A stretch of DNA of 64,000 nucleotides from Methyloterricola oryzae (lineage in GTDB: Bacteria; Pseudomonadota; Gammaproteobacteria; Methylococcales; Methylococcaceae), in NCBI RefSeq assembly GCF_000934725.1, contig NZ_JYNS01000018.1:1-64000 (forward strand), in the 5' to 3' direction. Numbering within the stretch: position 1 is the stretch's first letter; each line of letters starts with the position of its first letter. The notes below the pieces were generated by a model. The model was not told where the DNA came from, ran no database searches, and was given only the letters and a program-made list of their open reading frames with translations. Below are positions 19,001 through 26,351 of this stretch, piece after piece. The position numbers and the translations under genes are program-made.

Positions 19001-21708
19001 AGAAATACAGCGAAATGGTCCTGCGGGCCAGTGAAGAAAAATATCGCCAGCTGTTTGATCACATGACGGAAGGGTTCGGCCTGCATGAGATCATCCTCGA
19101 TGGCGAAGGTAAGCCCTGCGATTGGCGGTTCGTCGAACTTAATGCGGCCTGGGAAAGCCAGACGGGTATCCCGCGCGAAACCGCCATTGGCAAGACCATG
19201 CGGCAGGTCTGGCCGGATCTGGATGCCCATTGGCTTGAGACCTTCGGCCAAGTTGCTCTCACCGGCCAACCGGTACGCTACGAGAACTACAACGCGTCTT
19301 TGCAGCGCTGGTTTGAAACCTTTGCCTTTTCTACGGTGCCGAACTTCTTCGCTCTGATCTTCGTCGACATCACGGCACGGAAGCTGGCCGAGGAAAATTT
19401 GCGCCGCTCCGAGGAGCGCTATCGTCTCCTGCATGAAAACAGCCGCGATGCCTTTGTGCAGGTCGCCATGGACGGGCACATCCTGGAATGCAACGAGTTG
19501 TATTGCCAACTGCTTGGATATACCCGCGCCGAACTCGAGGCGCTGACTTATATAGACCTGACCCCCAGCCGCTGGCATGCCATGGAGTCAGCCATAGTCG
19601 AACAGCAGATTATCGTGCGCGGTTATTCCGAAATTTACGAAAAGGAATACCGGCGCAAGGACGGAACCACTGTCCCGGTTGAATTGCGCACTGTCCTCAT
19701 TACCGATGCCGATAACCAGCCCGCGTCCATGTGGGCAACCATACGGGAAATCACAGAGCGAAAACAGGCTGAGGCCGCGCTGGAGCAGAGCAGAAATGAT
19801 CTCGATCGCGCCCAGCAGGTCGGAAAGATCGGCTCCTGGCGACTCGATGTGCGCCAGAATGTTCTGTCCTGGTCGGACGAGAACTACCAGATTTTCGGTG
19901 TGCAAAAAGGAACACCGTTGAGCTACGACAGTTTTCTGTCGTTGGTGCATCCTGACGATCGCTCTTATGTGGATAGTGAATGGCAGGCGGGCTTGCACGG
20001 CAAGCCTTACGACATCGAACACCGCATTGTCGCCGGCGGCGACATCAAATGGGTGAGGGAAAGAGCCTATTTAGAGTGCGAGGAGACGGGACCATTGATA
20101 GGTGGGTTCGGCATCACGCAGGACATTACCGACCGTAAGCTGGCGGAGCTGTCTCTGAGGGAGAGCCGCCAGCAGCTCGCCCTGGCGCTTGAAGCCGGCC
20201 AACTTGGTTTCTGGGATTGGGATATTCCCAGCGGGCGAGTGCAGTTCGGCGGTAACTGGGCAGCCATGCTGGGCTATGAACCCAGTGAAGTTGAACCCCA
20301 TGTCCGAGCCTGGGAAAAGCTGATTCATCCGGATGAAAAAGACGCGGTCATGGCGACGCTGAGCGACCATCTCGAAGGCCGCACACCCATTTACGATTGT
20401 GAGCATCGCCTGCGCCACAAAGACGGTAGCTGGCGTTGGATTCTGGACCGCGGGCAGGTGGTCGCCAGAGATTCCGAGGGTCGACCGCTACGTGCGATCG
20501 GAACCCATTCCGACGTGACAGCGCGCCGCGAGGCCCAAATTGCTCTTCAGGAAGCAGACCGCCGCAAGAATGAATTCCTGGCGATGCTCGGCCACGAACT
20601 GCGTAACCCGCTGACGCCGATTAACAACATTGCGCAAGCGCTGGGTACCCTGCCGCTCACCGAAGCGGCGGTTGCCAAGGCTTCTGAAGTGCTTGCCCGC
20701 AATGTCGACCATATCACCCACCTGGTCGATGATTTGCTCGATGTCTCGCGGATCACTCGGGGCCTGGTGACCATTGAGCGGCATTCTGTTGAGCTTAACT
20801 CGCTGATTGAGCAGCTCGCCGAACCAATCAAGCCTTCTTTTGACGGCAAACAACAAACCCTCGCCCTCCATCTGACTCCCCAGCCCATCAATTTGGGGGG
20901 CGACCCGGTTCGCCTTACCCAGGTGTTCAGCAACCTGCTCATCAACGCGAACAAGTACACGGGTAAAGGCGGGCATATCGATCTGAGAACTGAACTGGAG
21001 GCGGGGTGGGTCATTGTCCGCATACAGGATGACGGTATTGGTATCGAGCCCGAGTTGCTTCCCCAAGTTTTCGAACTCTTTACCCAGGGGAAACGGTCTC
21101 TCGCCCGATCTGACGGCGGTTTGGGAATCGGACTTACCCTGGTCAAAAAGCTGGTTGAGTTGCATGGCGGCGAAATCACGGCATCCAGCGCGGGCGCAAA
21201 CCAGGGATCCCTGTTCGTGGTCAGGCTGCCCTTGAACCCTGCGGCTTCCGTAGGTGCAGAACCTACTTTTCCCACTGAAAGAAAACGTGAGACAGAACAG
21301 CCGCTGCGGATACTGATGATCGATGACAATCAGGATATTCTCGACAGCATGTCGTTTTTGCTGGAGTTGCAGGGCCACCTGTTAAAGACGGCAAACAATG
21401 GGATGCAGGGCCTTGCGATCGCTCAAAGCTTTATGCCGGATCTGATCTTCCTTGATATTGGGCTGCCTGAAATGGACGGTTACCAGGTTGCCAAGAAATT
21501 ACGAGAGCAACCAGGTGGCCACGACGTGAGGATAGTAGCCATGAGCGGCTACAGCCCGGGCCCGGGGGACTCTGGAACCGACAAGCCCCTATTTAACCAG
21601 TATCTGCTGAAGCCTTCGAAACTGAGCGAACTGCAGGAGCTTATCGCAGACTTCCAGCGCGCCAAACAAGGAATACCGCACGCGCCGACAGCCGAGTCGC
21701 CACCCTGA
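16072..21708 (+). CDS. Large multi-PAS/GAF hybrid histidine kinase
   Basis: Up to 1878 residues (GTG 16072; ATG 16198 would remove 42 residues; neither has a clear ribosome site). The order is: a membrane part of about eight segments (residues 60-360), PAS from about 384, PAS about 506, GAF about 636-800, GAF about 813-976, then PAS at about 983, 1110, 1236 and 1361, a HisKA domain with His1508 in MLGHELRNPL, an ATPase domain with NANKYTG, DDGIGIEPELL and GGLGIGLTLVKKL, and a receiver domain (about 1745-1870) with Asp1795 in FLDIGLPEMDGY. It should sense several signals, autophosphorylate and pass phosphate to its own receiver. No output domain or partner regulator is encoded beside it, so the target is unknown. 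The two GAF domains are close relatives. Confidence 0.92.
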   Translation: MENGLIDLHPFRGLPSSDVNNFPFAPKLALALRPFHIKSLTSMAEAASHSPFSQQIAVHLISLLVIVAGGLVFLLRILNLPLSDILPAAQTMPANAALGFIVAGLGLWLLIDRSHQVQDSLTGNRGSMLCAIFLLALGLVTLAEYLFGLYLQIDSLFMADTYGSVTSPTRMAPMSVVCFLILGVLIILRRWRPHTQHLIQFFSVCLLGISGLAILGCLYYPESIWLLPPYSSMAPLTATLFILLAFGILIIQCSFSTITLGYGLALVGVGLAFKLYLLVKAWYGLSLAPFVSFYSIIIFTSLLAGPGPGLFSVALAALVVSIWVYEPVGVMEVESPSNQIALILFSVNGLLINLITHLYHRHRQKAQALERNLAGAALLESEGRLRAFTTATFDIVYRMSADWSEMRQLHGREFIADTLTPSRTWVDTYIHPDDQREVLATIEQAIQTKDQFELEHRVIKVDGSIGWTHSRAVPILDDRGEIVEWFGAASDVTRQKQAEAALRASERRFRAIFNHQFQYSGLLSPDLRIVEISNSILHGTGFTPEEVTGMFFLDAPWWRDLPDTVAQWQRLIKKARGQTGPCQDEASYLTRDGTLRHGLNTVTALRDEQGNLEFLLAEGIDITERKQAEQKSASDLTALMRMQALSRLVVEDSNADLMCKEILDAAVSIMGSDKGTLQLLEGDELRIAAQLGHDRAFLDFFANAEKVASVCGEAIRQGTRILVPDVETSPIFSNSPSLRILRAAGVSAVQSTPLRTRKGRLLGILTTHWAQPHAPREEDLWRLDLLARQAADFIEQRLNEEELRRQEQRINEELAAMKRLHELAVMAITERDAKPLLEKIVEVAIEIAGADFGNIQILDPQSHSLRIAAQRNFPDWWLAYWDSVFAESACVCGQALARKERIIVEDVEKSPLFVGTPGLQVQLDAGVRAVQSTPLLSRSGQPLGMFSTHYRTPQRPSDRALRLMDLLARQAADCIEQKYSEMVLRASEEKYRQLFDHMTEGFGLHEIILDGEGKPCDWRFVELNAAWESQTGIPRETAIGKTMRQVWPDLDAHWLETFGQVALTGQPVRYENYNASLQRWFETFAFSTVPNFFALIFVDITARKLAEENLRRSEERYRLLHENSRDAFVQVAMDGHILECNELYCQLLGYTRAELEALTYIDLTPSRWHAMESAIVEQQIIVRGYSEIYEKEYRRKDGTTVPVELRTVLITDADNQPASMWATIREITERKQAEAALEQSRNDLDRAQQVGKIGSWRLDVRQNVLSWSDENYQIFGVQKGTPLSYDSFLSLVHPDDRSYVDSEWQAGLHGKPYDIEHRIVAGGDIKWVRERAYLECEETGPLIGGFGITQDITDRKLAELSLRESRQQLALALEAGQLGFWDWDIPSGRVQFGGNWAAMLGYEPSEVEPHVRAWEKLIHPDEKDAVMATLSDHLEGRTPIYDCEHRLRHKDGSWRWILDRGQVVARDSEGRPLRAIGTHSDVTARREAQIALQEADRRKNEFLAMLGHELRNPLTPINNIAQALGTLPLTEAAVAKASEVLARNVDHITHLVDDLLDVSRITRGLVTIERHSVELNSLIEQLAEPIKPSFDGKQQTLALHLTPQPINLGGDPVRLTQVFSNLLINANKYTGKGGHIDLRTELEAGWVIVRIQDDGIGIEPELLPQVFELFTQGKRSLARSDGGLGIGLTLVKKLVELHGGEITASSAGANQGSLFVVRLPLNPAASVGAEPTFPTERKRETEQPLRILMIDDNQDILDSMSFLLELQGHLLKTANNGMQGLAIAQSFMPDLIFLDIGLPEMDGYQVAKKLREQPGGHDVRIVAMSGYSPGPGDSGTDKPLFNQYLLKPSKLSELQELIADFQRAKQGIPHAPTAESPP

Positions 21709-21787
21709 AGGAGAAATCTGTCAGCGAAAACACGACAGCGCCTGCCTCCCTCCAGCAATGGAGCAGGCTGCCGATCCGGACAACAGC

Positions 21788-22297
21788 TCAGGGAAATGCC
21801 GGAATCGTCGGATCGGTGCCCTCGAATTTGACCTCCGGATGCAGTTGGCTCACCCGTCGATGAATCTCATCGACCCTGTCTCGCCGCACATCGACCATCA
21901 ACAAGATTTCGCCGCGCTCGATGGCCTCCTCGTACGCAGTCAAGCGGGAATTCCCCACGCTCAACCCGACCATCCCCGCGATCCAAACGCCTGTGGTAGC
22001 GCCTGCCAGGGCGCCAGCCAAGATAATCGCTCCCCCACCAAGGATAGGCCCAGCAGGCGTCGCCAGTGCAACCAAACCCGCGAGTGTTCCAGCTATGCCG
22101 CCAACGGCCAATCCCCGCTCCATGGCGGGTACAAAATCCGTCTTTTGCAGGAAACTGGCCTCTGGGAGCGTTCCCAAAGGGGTGTCACGTTTCGCCAGAA
22201 CGTGCAGGCGCCGCTCCTCCACCCGCGCTAGCAAGAGCTCATTAACGATCAAAGTGGTCACTTCAAGGTTCGGTACTAAAAAATAGATGCGCTTCAT
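21788..22297 (-). CDS. DUF1269-type membrane protein
   Basis: 169 residues from ATG 22297 (GGAG about 7 nt ahead). The N-terminus MKRIYFLVPNLEVTTLIVNE and the C-terminus LLMVDVRRDRVDEIHRRV form a split alpha/beta domain around a glycine- and alanine-rich hydrophobic hairpin (about residues 58-112: GLAVGGIAGTLAGLVALATP, then ILGGGAIILAGALAGA). This is the layout of DUF1269 proteins, small membrane proteins common in proteobacteria with no proven function. It converges with the hybrid kinase gene. A shorter copy lacking the hairpin lies at 14439-14675. Confidence 0.85.
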   Translation of the reverse strand: MKRIYFLVPNLEVTTLIVNELLLARVEERRLHVLAKRDTPLGTLPEASFLQKTDFVPAMERGLAVGGIAGTLAGLVALATPAGPILGGGAIILAGALAGATTGVWIAGMVGLSVGNSRLTAYEEAIERGEILLMVDVRRDRVDEIHRRVSQLHPEVKFEGTDPTIPAFP

Positions 22298-23507
22298 GCC
22301 TGATCTCCGGACCAAATGGGCGTCGATCCTGGCGCCATAAGCCGCTTGGAGAGCCAGGCGATTTGAACATTACGAGGCCTGAATCCGGCAAGGCGTTTGC
22401 GAAGTTAGCCCGACCCCAACGGCGGTAAAATACAGGCGGGTGCTGGGCTCATCCGCCGTATAAGGGCTTCAGTCGGCCCTAGGCAGGCCAAATGAAGGAA
22501 TGTAACTTTGTCCCCGCGCATCATCGCCACCGAGTGCCCTGAGTGACGACCCAAAGCGGAACTTCTTTCGCAGAACGCGCAAAAGATGATGGCTCAGTCC
22601 ATAAGCGAATGCGGCAACGTCAACCCGTAATTGTCAGAGCAAACCGGCAAACATCAGCAATTTCGATCTCGAATCGAGGAAGACCGACGAGAAGACCCTA
22701 GTTCAAACCTACGGTTTGGCCGATAGCACGGGACGGATTTACCCATGGACTGCTTGAATTGCAGGGTGCTGGTGCTTTGCCTTTCGCAAGTGCGTGCGCT
22801 GTCTCTGCCCGTTCACGGCACGCGAAAAAACTCTTGCCGATTTTCGGCTGTAGTCTACGAGGAAGATCATGTCGGCAATGCACGTTTTTGACCATTCCGA
22901 TAAATCTTTAGGTGTTAGTGCCTATAGAAATTCGGGGCTGTCTAGCAGAAATCGCTGATCGCACAGATCTCGCGAGTTATCAGTGGACCAATTTCAGGAC
23001 CGCAAATAATGGCAAGCGACTGACCGATTTGAGAGCTGACGTTTGATATTGGCTGGTGTCGGTCTGATTCGATGACAGATATGGCCGATAGGTCGGCGGC
23101 GAGATTGGGTTTAGCGACGACAGCAATGCAGAAATAAGCGACCATCCCGGCGCGGAATGCCCGTTGTGCACTCAGTGGCAGCCAGTCGCTCAACTTGGAA
23201 TTCTCGGCGTCAGGTCGTCCATTACTGGCATCGAGACATTGCTCCCAATTTGGGCGAATGGCCGCTTTCTGGATGCCTTGCGAGCTGCTGGGATCAGCCT
23301 AGATCTGCCGGTAATTCAAACGCCTCTACGACCACTAACAAAGCATTGCCGCCGTCCCAGAGCACTGCGTCGCCATAGAATTTTTCGTCATCAATAGCAT
23401 TTGGGCTCTGGCAGACCTGAAATTGCGGGCAATCTTCGGTGGCTTACGTCAGCCGTCCAAGGTGCACCAGTCTCGACCGCGTCAATCACTACTCACCGCG
23501 CGCCACC
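22298..23507. other. 1.2-kb gap with a dispersed repeat and no clear gene
   Basis: No frame here has both a ribosome site and a recognisable family. A 70-nt repeat copy lies at 23071-23140. The part from 23160 to 23460 gives broken frames (for example NGRFLDALRAAGISLDLP near 23270) that may be decayed coding DNA. Confidence 0.4.
23071..23140 (+). repeat. Dispersed 70-nt repeat, copy A
   Basis: Aligned without gaps to 33841-33910 it matches at 50 of 70 positions, including ATGGCCGAT (23081-23089), TCGGCG (23093-23098) and CAGCAATGCAGA (23121-23132). Both copies lie in non-coding gaps, in the same orientation, on either side of the copper locus. Confidence 0.65.
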
Positions 23508-24332
23508 TCAGACATCCGACTTGGTGGCGATAGCATAGATCACGTTGGCTTCGATACCCGAAAGGCGGGAATCCCGGATATAGCGAAGATTAGCCTCACG
23601 CACACGCCCATGGGCGACGGCGTCTAAACGGTCGATGGTTCCCCGGTATCCAGAGCCCAAAAGGGTTGTCCACCAATCCTCGGGCGAATCGATAGCGTGA
23701 ATGCCCGCTTGCTCCGATATGTCGGCGTCTTCGATCCCCACTTCCGCCAACATGGCCGCGAGGGAGTCTGGATGGCTGATCCGGTCCCAGGGGTTGAAGG
23801 ATTTGTGCAGGTCGGGGGCCTCGCTTCGAATTGACTCCCAAAATACCCGATTGGCGGGCTCGAAGAAGTTGGGTCCCCATGTTGTCAGGGCGAGCTTCCC
23901 TCCCGGCTTAACGCGGTGCCAGAGTTCGCGCACCGCGCTTGGCATATCGGGCACGAAGAAAATCCCAAAGACGCATACCACGGCGTCGAAGGCAGCCTCC
24001 GGGAATTCCAGCGACATCATGTCGCCCAGCGTGAACTTGACCTGGTTCAGCCCCCGGCTCTCAGCTTTGCGCCAGGCCAGTTCCAAGAGGTTTTCCGCCA
24101 GGTCGATTCCAACGACTCGCCCCTCCCGACCGACGGCCTCTGCCGCAGGGATCGCTGAGGCTCCGCTTCCGCAGCAGACATCCAGCACGGATTGCCCGGG
24201 CTGAAGGCCCAAGCGCTCAATTGTCTCCCTGCCGAAACGATCCCAAAACGTGTTGGCGGGATGATCGAAAAGATCGGCGGCGGCGTTGTACGCGGCAGCC
24301 GCATTGGCTTTAGCGGTCTCCAAGCTATTCAT
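23508..24332 (-). CDS. Class I SAM-dependent methyltransferase
   Basis: 274 residues from ATG 24332, with AAGGAG 9 nt ahead. The SAM site is VLDVCCGSGASAIPAAEAVG (motif I), followed by VVGIDLAENLLELA (motif II), FDAVVCVFGIFFVPD and VKPGGKLALTTWGP, a UbiE/ArsM-like small-molecule methyltransferase fold. The C-terminal 100 residues (DSPEDWWTTLLGSGYRG) are not those of UbiE or of the Cys-rich ArsM family, so the substrate is unknown. The start overlaps the regulator gene by 8 nt. It is the last gene of a leftward operon, DUF4396-regulator-methyltransferase, behind a MerR-type metal promoter, so metal-linked expression is likely. Confidence 0.85.
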   Translation of the reverse strand: MNSLETAKANAAAAYNAAADLFDHPANTFWDRFGRETIERLGLQPGQSVLDVCCGSGASAIPAAEAVGREGRVVGIDLAENLLELAWRKAESRGLNQVKFTLGDMMSLEFPEAAFDAVVCVFGIFFVPDMPSAVRELWHRVKPGGKLALTTWGPNFFEPANRVFWESIRSEAPDLHKSFNPWDRISHPDSLAAMLAEVGIEDADISEQAGIHAIDSPEDWWTTLLGSGYRGTIDRLDAVAHGRVREANLRYIRDSRLSGIEANVIYAIATKSDV

Positions 24333-24797
24333 GATGATTTCTCCTTCTGGGTGTGAGGGCATTCGCAATCGCCACGGTGCTTTGGGAATTGTGGCGAGAC
24401 GAAGAGGTGACATCTCCCGCCAAAGCATCGAGGATCGGGCATTCAGGACGGTCATCGCCCTGACACCGATCAATCAACTGGTGCAGCGTGGCGGCCATAG
24501 CCCGAAGTTCCGCAATCTTGGCCTCAAGCGCCTTCAGATGCTCCAAGGCCAGAAGGCGGACCTCTCCCGCGGGGCGATCTCTGTCTGCCCAGAGCGATAG
24601 CAGTTGCTTGATTTCCGGGGTGGAAAACCCAGTGTCCCGCGCTTGCCGGATAAACCGGAGGGTGTGGATATCGTTTTCATCAAAGTCCCGATACCCGGAC
24701 AGGGTGCGCCGTTGTCGGGACAACAGGCCGATGGCCTCATAGTGCCGGATCATTTTGCTGGAAATGCCCGAGCACGAGACGCTTCGCCGATGTTCAT
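24325..24797 (-). pseudogene. cueR: CueR-like MerR regulator with a 1-nt deletion in codon 9
   Basis: Read from ATG 24797 the protein starts MNIGEASRA and is then thrown out of frame. From 24771 the next frame continues SGISSKMIRHYEAIGLLSRQ, exactly the usual MerR helix-turn-helix, then GYRDFDENDIHTLRFIRQAR, a dimer helix and the CueR-type metal loop CQGDDRPECPILD. Only two bases, GC, remain between the Arg and Ser codons (24772-24773), so one base of an Ala codon is missing. The rest of the frame (142 codons from ATG 24753) is open and undamaged, which suggests a very recent loss or a sequencing error. A normal protein would be about 157 residues and sense Cu(I) or Ag(I) with the two Cys. 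It overlaps the methyltransferase start and lies 14 nt behind the DUF4396 gene. Confidence 0.85.
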
Positions 24798-24811
24798 AGC
24801 GTTACCTGCTC

Positions 24812-25291
24812 TTAATGAGAGTGGCCATGGGCCAGAGCGTGTCCCCGGCCGCGGCCGATCAACCAGCGGTTCAGCGGGAATGCCGCCAACCCGGCCAAAA
24901 ACAACGAGGCCAGCAAGCTGATCCAGAACATCGCCGTGTCCGGCGGGGCGTCCATCGCACCCGGGATCAGCAACATGGTTAGGTTGTCGACCAGTTCCAT
25001 GACCGCAATGGAAGCGGTATCGGCGGCAAGGGCCGTACCCGCCGCCATGCGCCATCCCACCCCCGCATTCAGGAGGGGGATCAGCGTGAAGGCGTAGCCA
25101 GTCAGAAAGGCCAAGACGATCGCGAGGGCCACCGTGCCGAAGTTGCTCCATCCCAGCACGCTGCCAATTAAAAGGCCCAACACTTCGCCAATGGCGCAGC
25201 CGGACAAGCAATGCAGTGTCGCCTTCAAGGCCAGCAGGTTATTGAACGAAGCGGGACGCCCGGTCGACTGTGTGTGATGGTGGTGTTCCAT
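24812..25291 (-). CDS. DUF4396 membrane protein, metal-associated
   Basis: 159 residues. The N-terminus is His-rich (MEHHHHTQS) and so is the C-terminus (HALAHGHSH), as if to bind metal. Between them lie about four membrane segments beginning with LKATLHCLSGCAIGEVLGLL, the signature of DUF4396, and later LAADTASIAVMELVDNLTML. The family is often found beside copper-export genes; its action is not established. It is the first gene after the MerR-type promoter at 25328-25358 and is divergent from the rightward cus genes. Confidence 0.8.
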   Translation of the reverse strand: MEHHHHTQSTGRPASFNNLLALKATLHCLSGCAIGEVLGLLIGSVLGWSNFGTVALAIVLAFLTGYAFTLIPLLNAGVGWRMAAGTALAADTASIAVMELVDNLTMLLIPGAMDAPPDTAMFWISLLASLFLAGLAAFPLNRWLIGRGRGHALAHGHSH

Positions 25292-25327
25292 ATTCGGCTC
25301 CTCAAGAACAAATCACCGAGGGCCATC

Positions 25328-25358
25328 ATGCTGCACCTTCCCATCGTGGCAAGGTCAA
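25328..25358 (-). promoter_or_regulatory. MerR/CueR-type promoter and operator
   Basis: On the minus strand a -35 box TTGACC (25358-25353) is followed after 19 nt by CAGCAT (25333-25328). The over-long spacer holds ACCTTGCC and GGGAAGGT around ACGAT (25355-25335), a near-perfect dyad like the CueR box ACCTTCC-N7-GGAAGGT. A spacer of 19 nt with a central dyad is the hallmark of MerR-family activation by DNA twisting. It faces the DUF4396 gene, whose start is 37 nt downstream, and it would be bound by the regulator encoded third-closest in the same operon. Confidence 0.8.
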
Positions 25359-25598
25359 GCGGTTTTGAAAAATGATTTCGCTCTGCCTCGGGTTCTGGCG
25401 CTGGACAGTGCAGTTCCCAGTCGTCCTTTTCGACACGCTGCCCAATCAGCGACCTCAAGCTAAAGTGTAATCCGCGTACCGTGAAACTCGAGCGTGGGGA
25501 GCGATTACAACGGCAAGCAGAAATACGCATTAAACATTCATCCGTGATGTGCTATCGTCCGGCTAGTTATCCTTTGGTGACCCGCTAAGTCTGACTTT
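25359..25598. other. Divergent intergenic region of the copper locus
   Basis: 240 nt between the CueR-type promoter and the rightward genes. The rightward promoter must lie here. A string GACCTCAAGC at 25451-25460 resembles one half of a MerR-family site but lacks the second half. No firm site can be given. Confidence 0.3.
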
Positions 25599-26027
25599 GT
25601 GCTGAACACATTACGTCTCCAAAGAAATCGCCCATACCTGCGTATGCTGGTGTTTGTGCAGCTGGTAAATCTGATTTCCGTGCTGGTATTTTCCACCTGC
25701 GCGATGCCGTCGATATGGCGTCACGCCTCGGTGGAAGCACAACCTCAGAGCTGCTCGGAAACCTCCAATCATTTCCATGCACACGGGGGGCACAGCCATT
25801 TCACTACGAAGGATTGTTCCTACAAGTCCTGTTTGGCCTTTCAACCCAATCCGGCGGCTGAATTCGCGTTTGATATCCCCAAAATCCCGGATGTCATTCT
25901 AAGCTTCATCTGGATGACGTTGGGATTGCTCCTCTATGCTCCAACCCAGCCCCCTCCACGTACCAACTCACCTCCCGATGGGCACCGGATTCCGCTGTTC
26001 CATCAGTTTTGTTCTCTGTTGATCTAG
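25599..26027 (+). CDS. Small His/Cys-containing membrane or exported protein of the copper locus
   Basis: 142 residues if GTG 25599 is used; ATG 25644 would give 127. Neither has a good ribosome site. A hydrophobic stretch (MLVFVQLVNLISVLVFSTCA) suggests a signal or membrane anchor, followed by HFHAHGGHSHF and KDCSYKSCLAF, plausible metal ligands, and a second hydrophobic segment near residue 105 (FIWMTLGLLLYAP). It resembles the short uncharacterised leader proteins that often open copper efflux operons, but I do not recognise a family. It lies ahead of cusB in the same direction. Confidence 0.6.
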   Translation: MLNTLRLQRNRPYLRMLVFVQLVNLISVLVFSTCAMPSIWRHASVEAQPQSCSETSNHFHAHGGHSHFTTKDCSYKSCLAFQPNPAAEFAFDIPKIPDVILSFIWMTLGLLLYAPTQPPPRTNSPPDGHRIPLFHQFCSLLI

Positions 26028-26120
26028 CGTTTTCTCCGAATTGCGAATCGCGCCGCTAACTGGCGCGTGAGGGTTGCTGCTTTTTGCAGCCCTTTTGCTT
26101 TTGCGTTCGAGGAGAATTCG

Positions 26121-26351
26121 ATGTTTTGTGCTTTGCCCGCCTGGCCGGCATGTCATGCCGCGTTGGCTCCAATATCTGCCCCGTCGCCGGTCATCAAGCC
26201 TTTGATGTCTTTCGGACGAGTCATCCAACGCGTGTTTGTCGGCAAGCCTGGGCTTTATCCCTCAAAGGTTCGGGTCTACGCCGTTGCGATTTTCCAGCAT
26301 TGGATACCGCAGCTCGGCTGGCTGTTCTTCGCCAAGAGCCCCATGACATGA
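26121..26351 (+). CDS. Small protein coupled to cusB
   Basis: 76 residues. ATG 26121 has GAGGAG 6 nt ahead and the stop TGA 26349-26351 overlaps the cusB start as ATGA, the form of translational coupling. The N-terminus has MFCALPAWPACHAAL with two Cys and one His; the C-terminal half is hydrophobic with basic residues (IFQHWIPQLGWLFFAKS). No family recognised. The good ribosome site and the overlap favour a real cistron, or at least a leader frame that delivers ribosomes to cusB. Confidence 0.5.
   Translation: MFCALPAWPACHAALAPISAPSPVIKPLMSFGRVIQRVFVGKPGLYPSKVRVYAVAIFQHWIPQLGWLFFAKSPMT

Noticed and set aside
20488-21378. Long minus-strand frames inside the hybrid kinase gene
   Set aside because: They are shadows of the strongly conserved kinase and ATPase domains on the plus strand and match no family.
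25451-25475. Second MerR-family site in the rightward cus promoter region
   Set aside because: Only one half-site (GACCTCAAGC) is seen; the other half does not match and the -35/-10 spacing does not fit.
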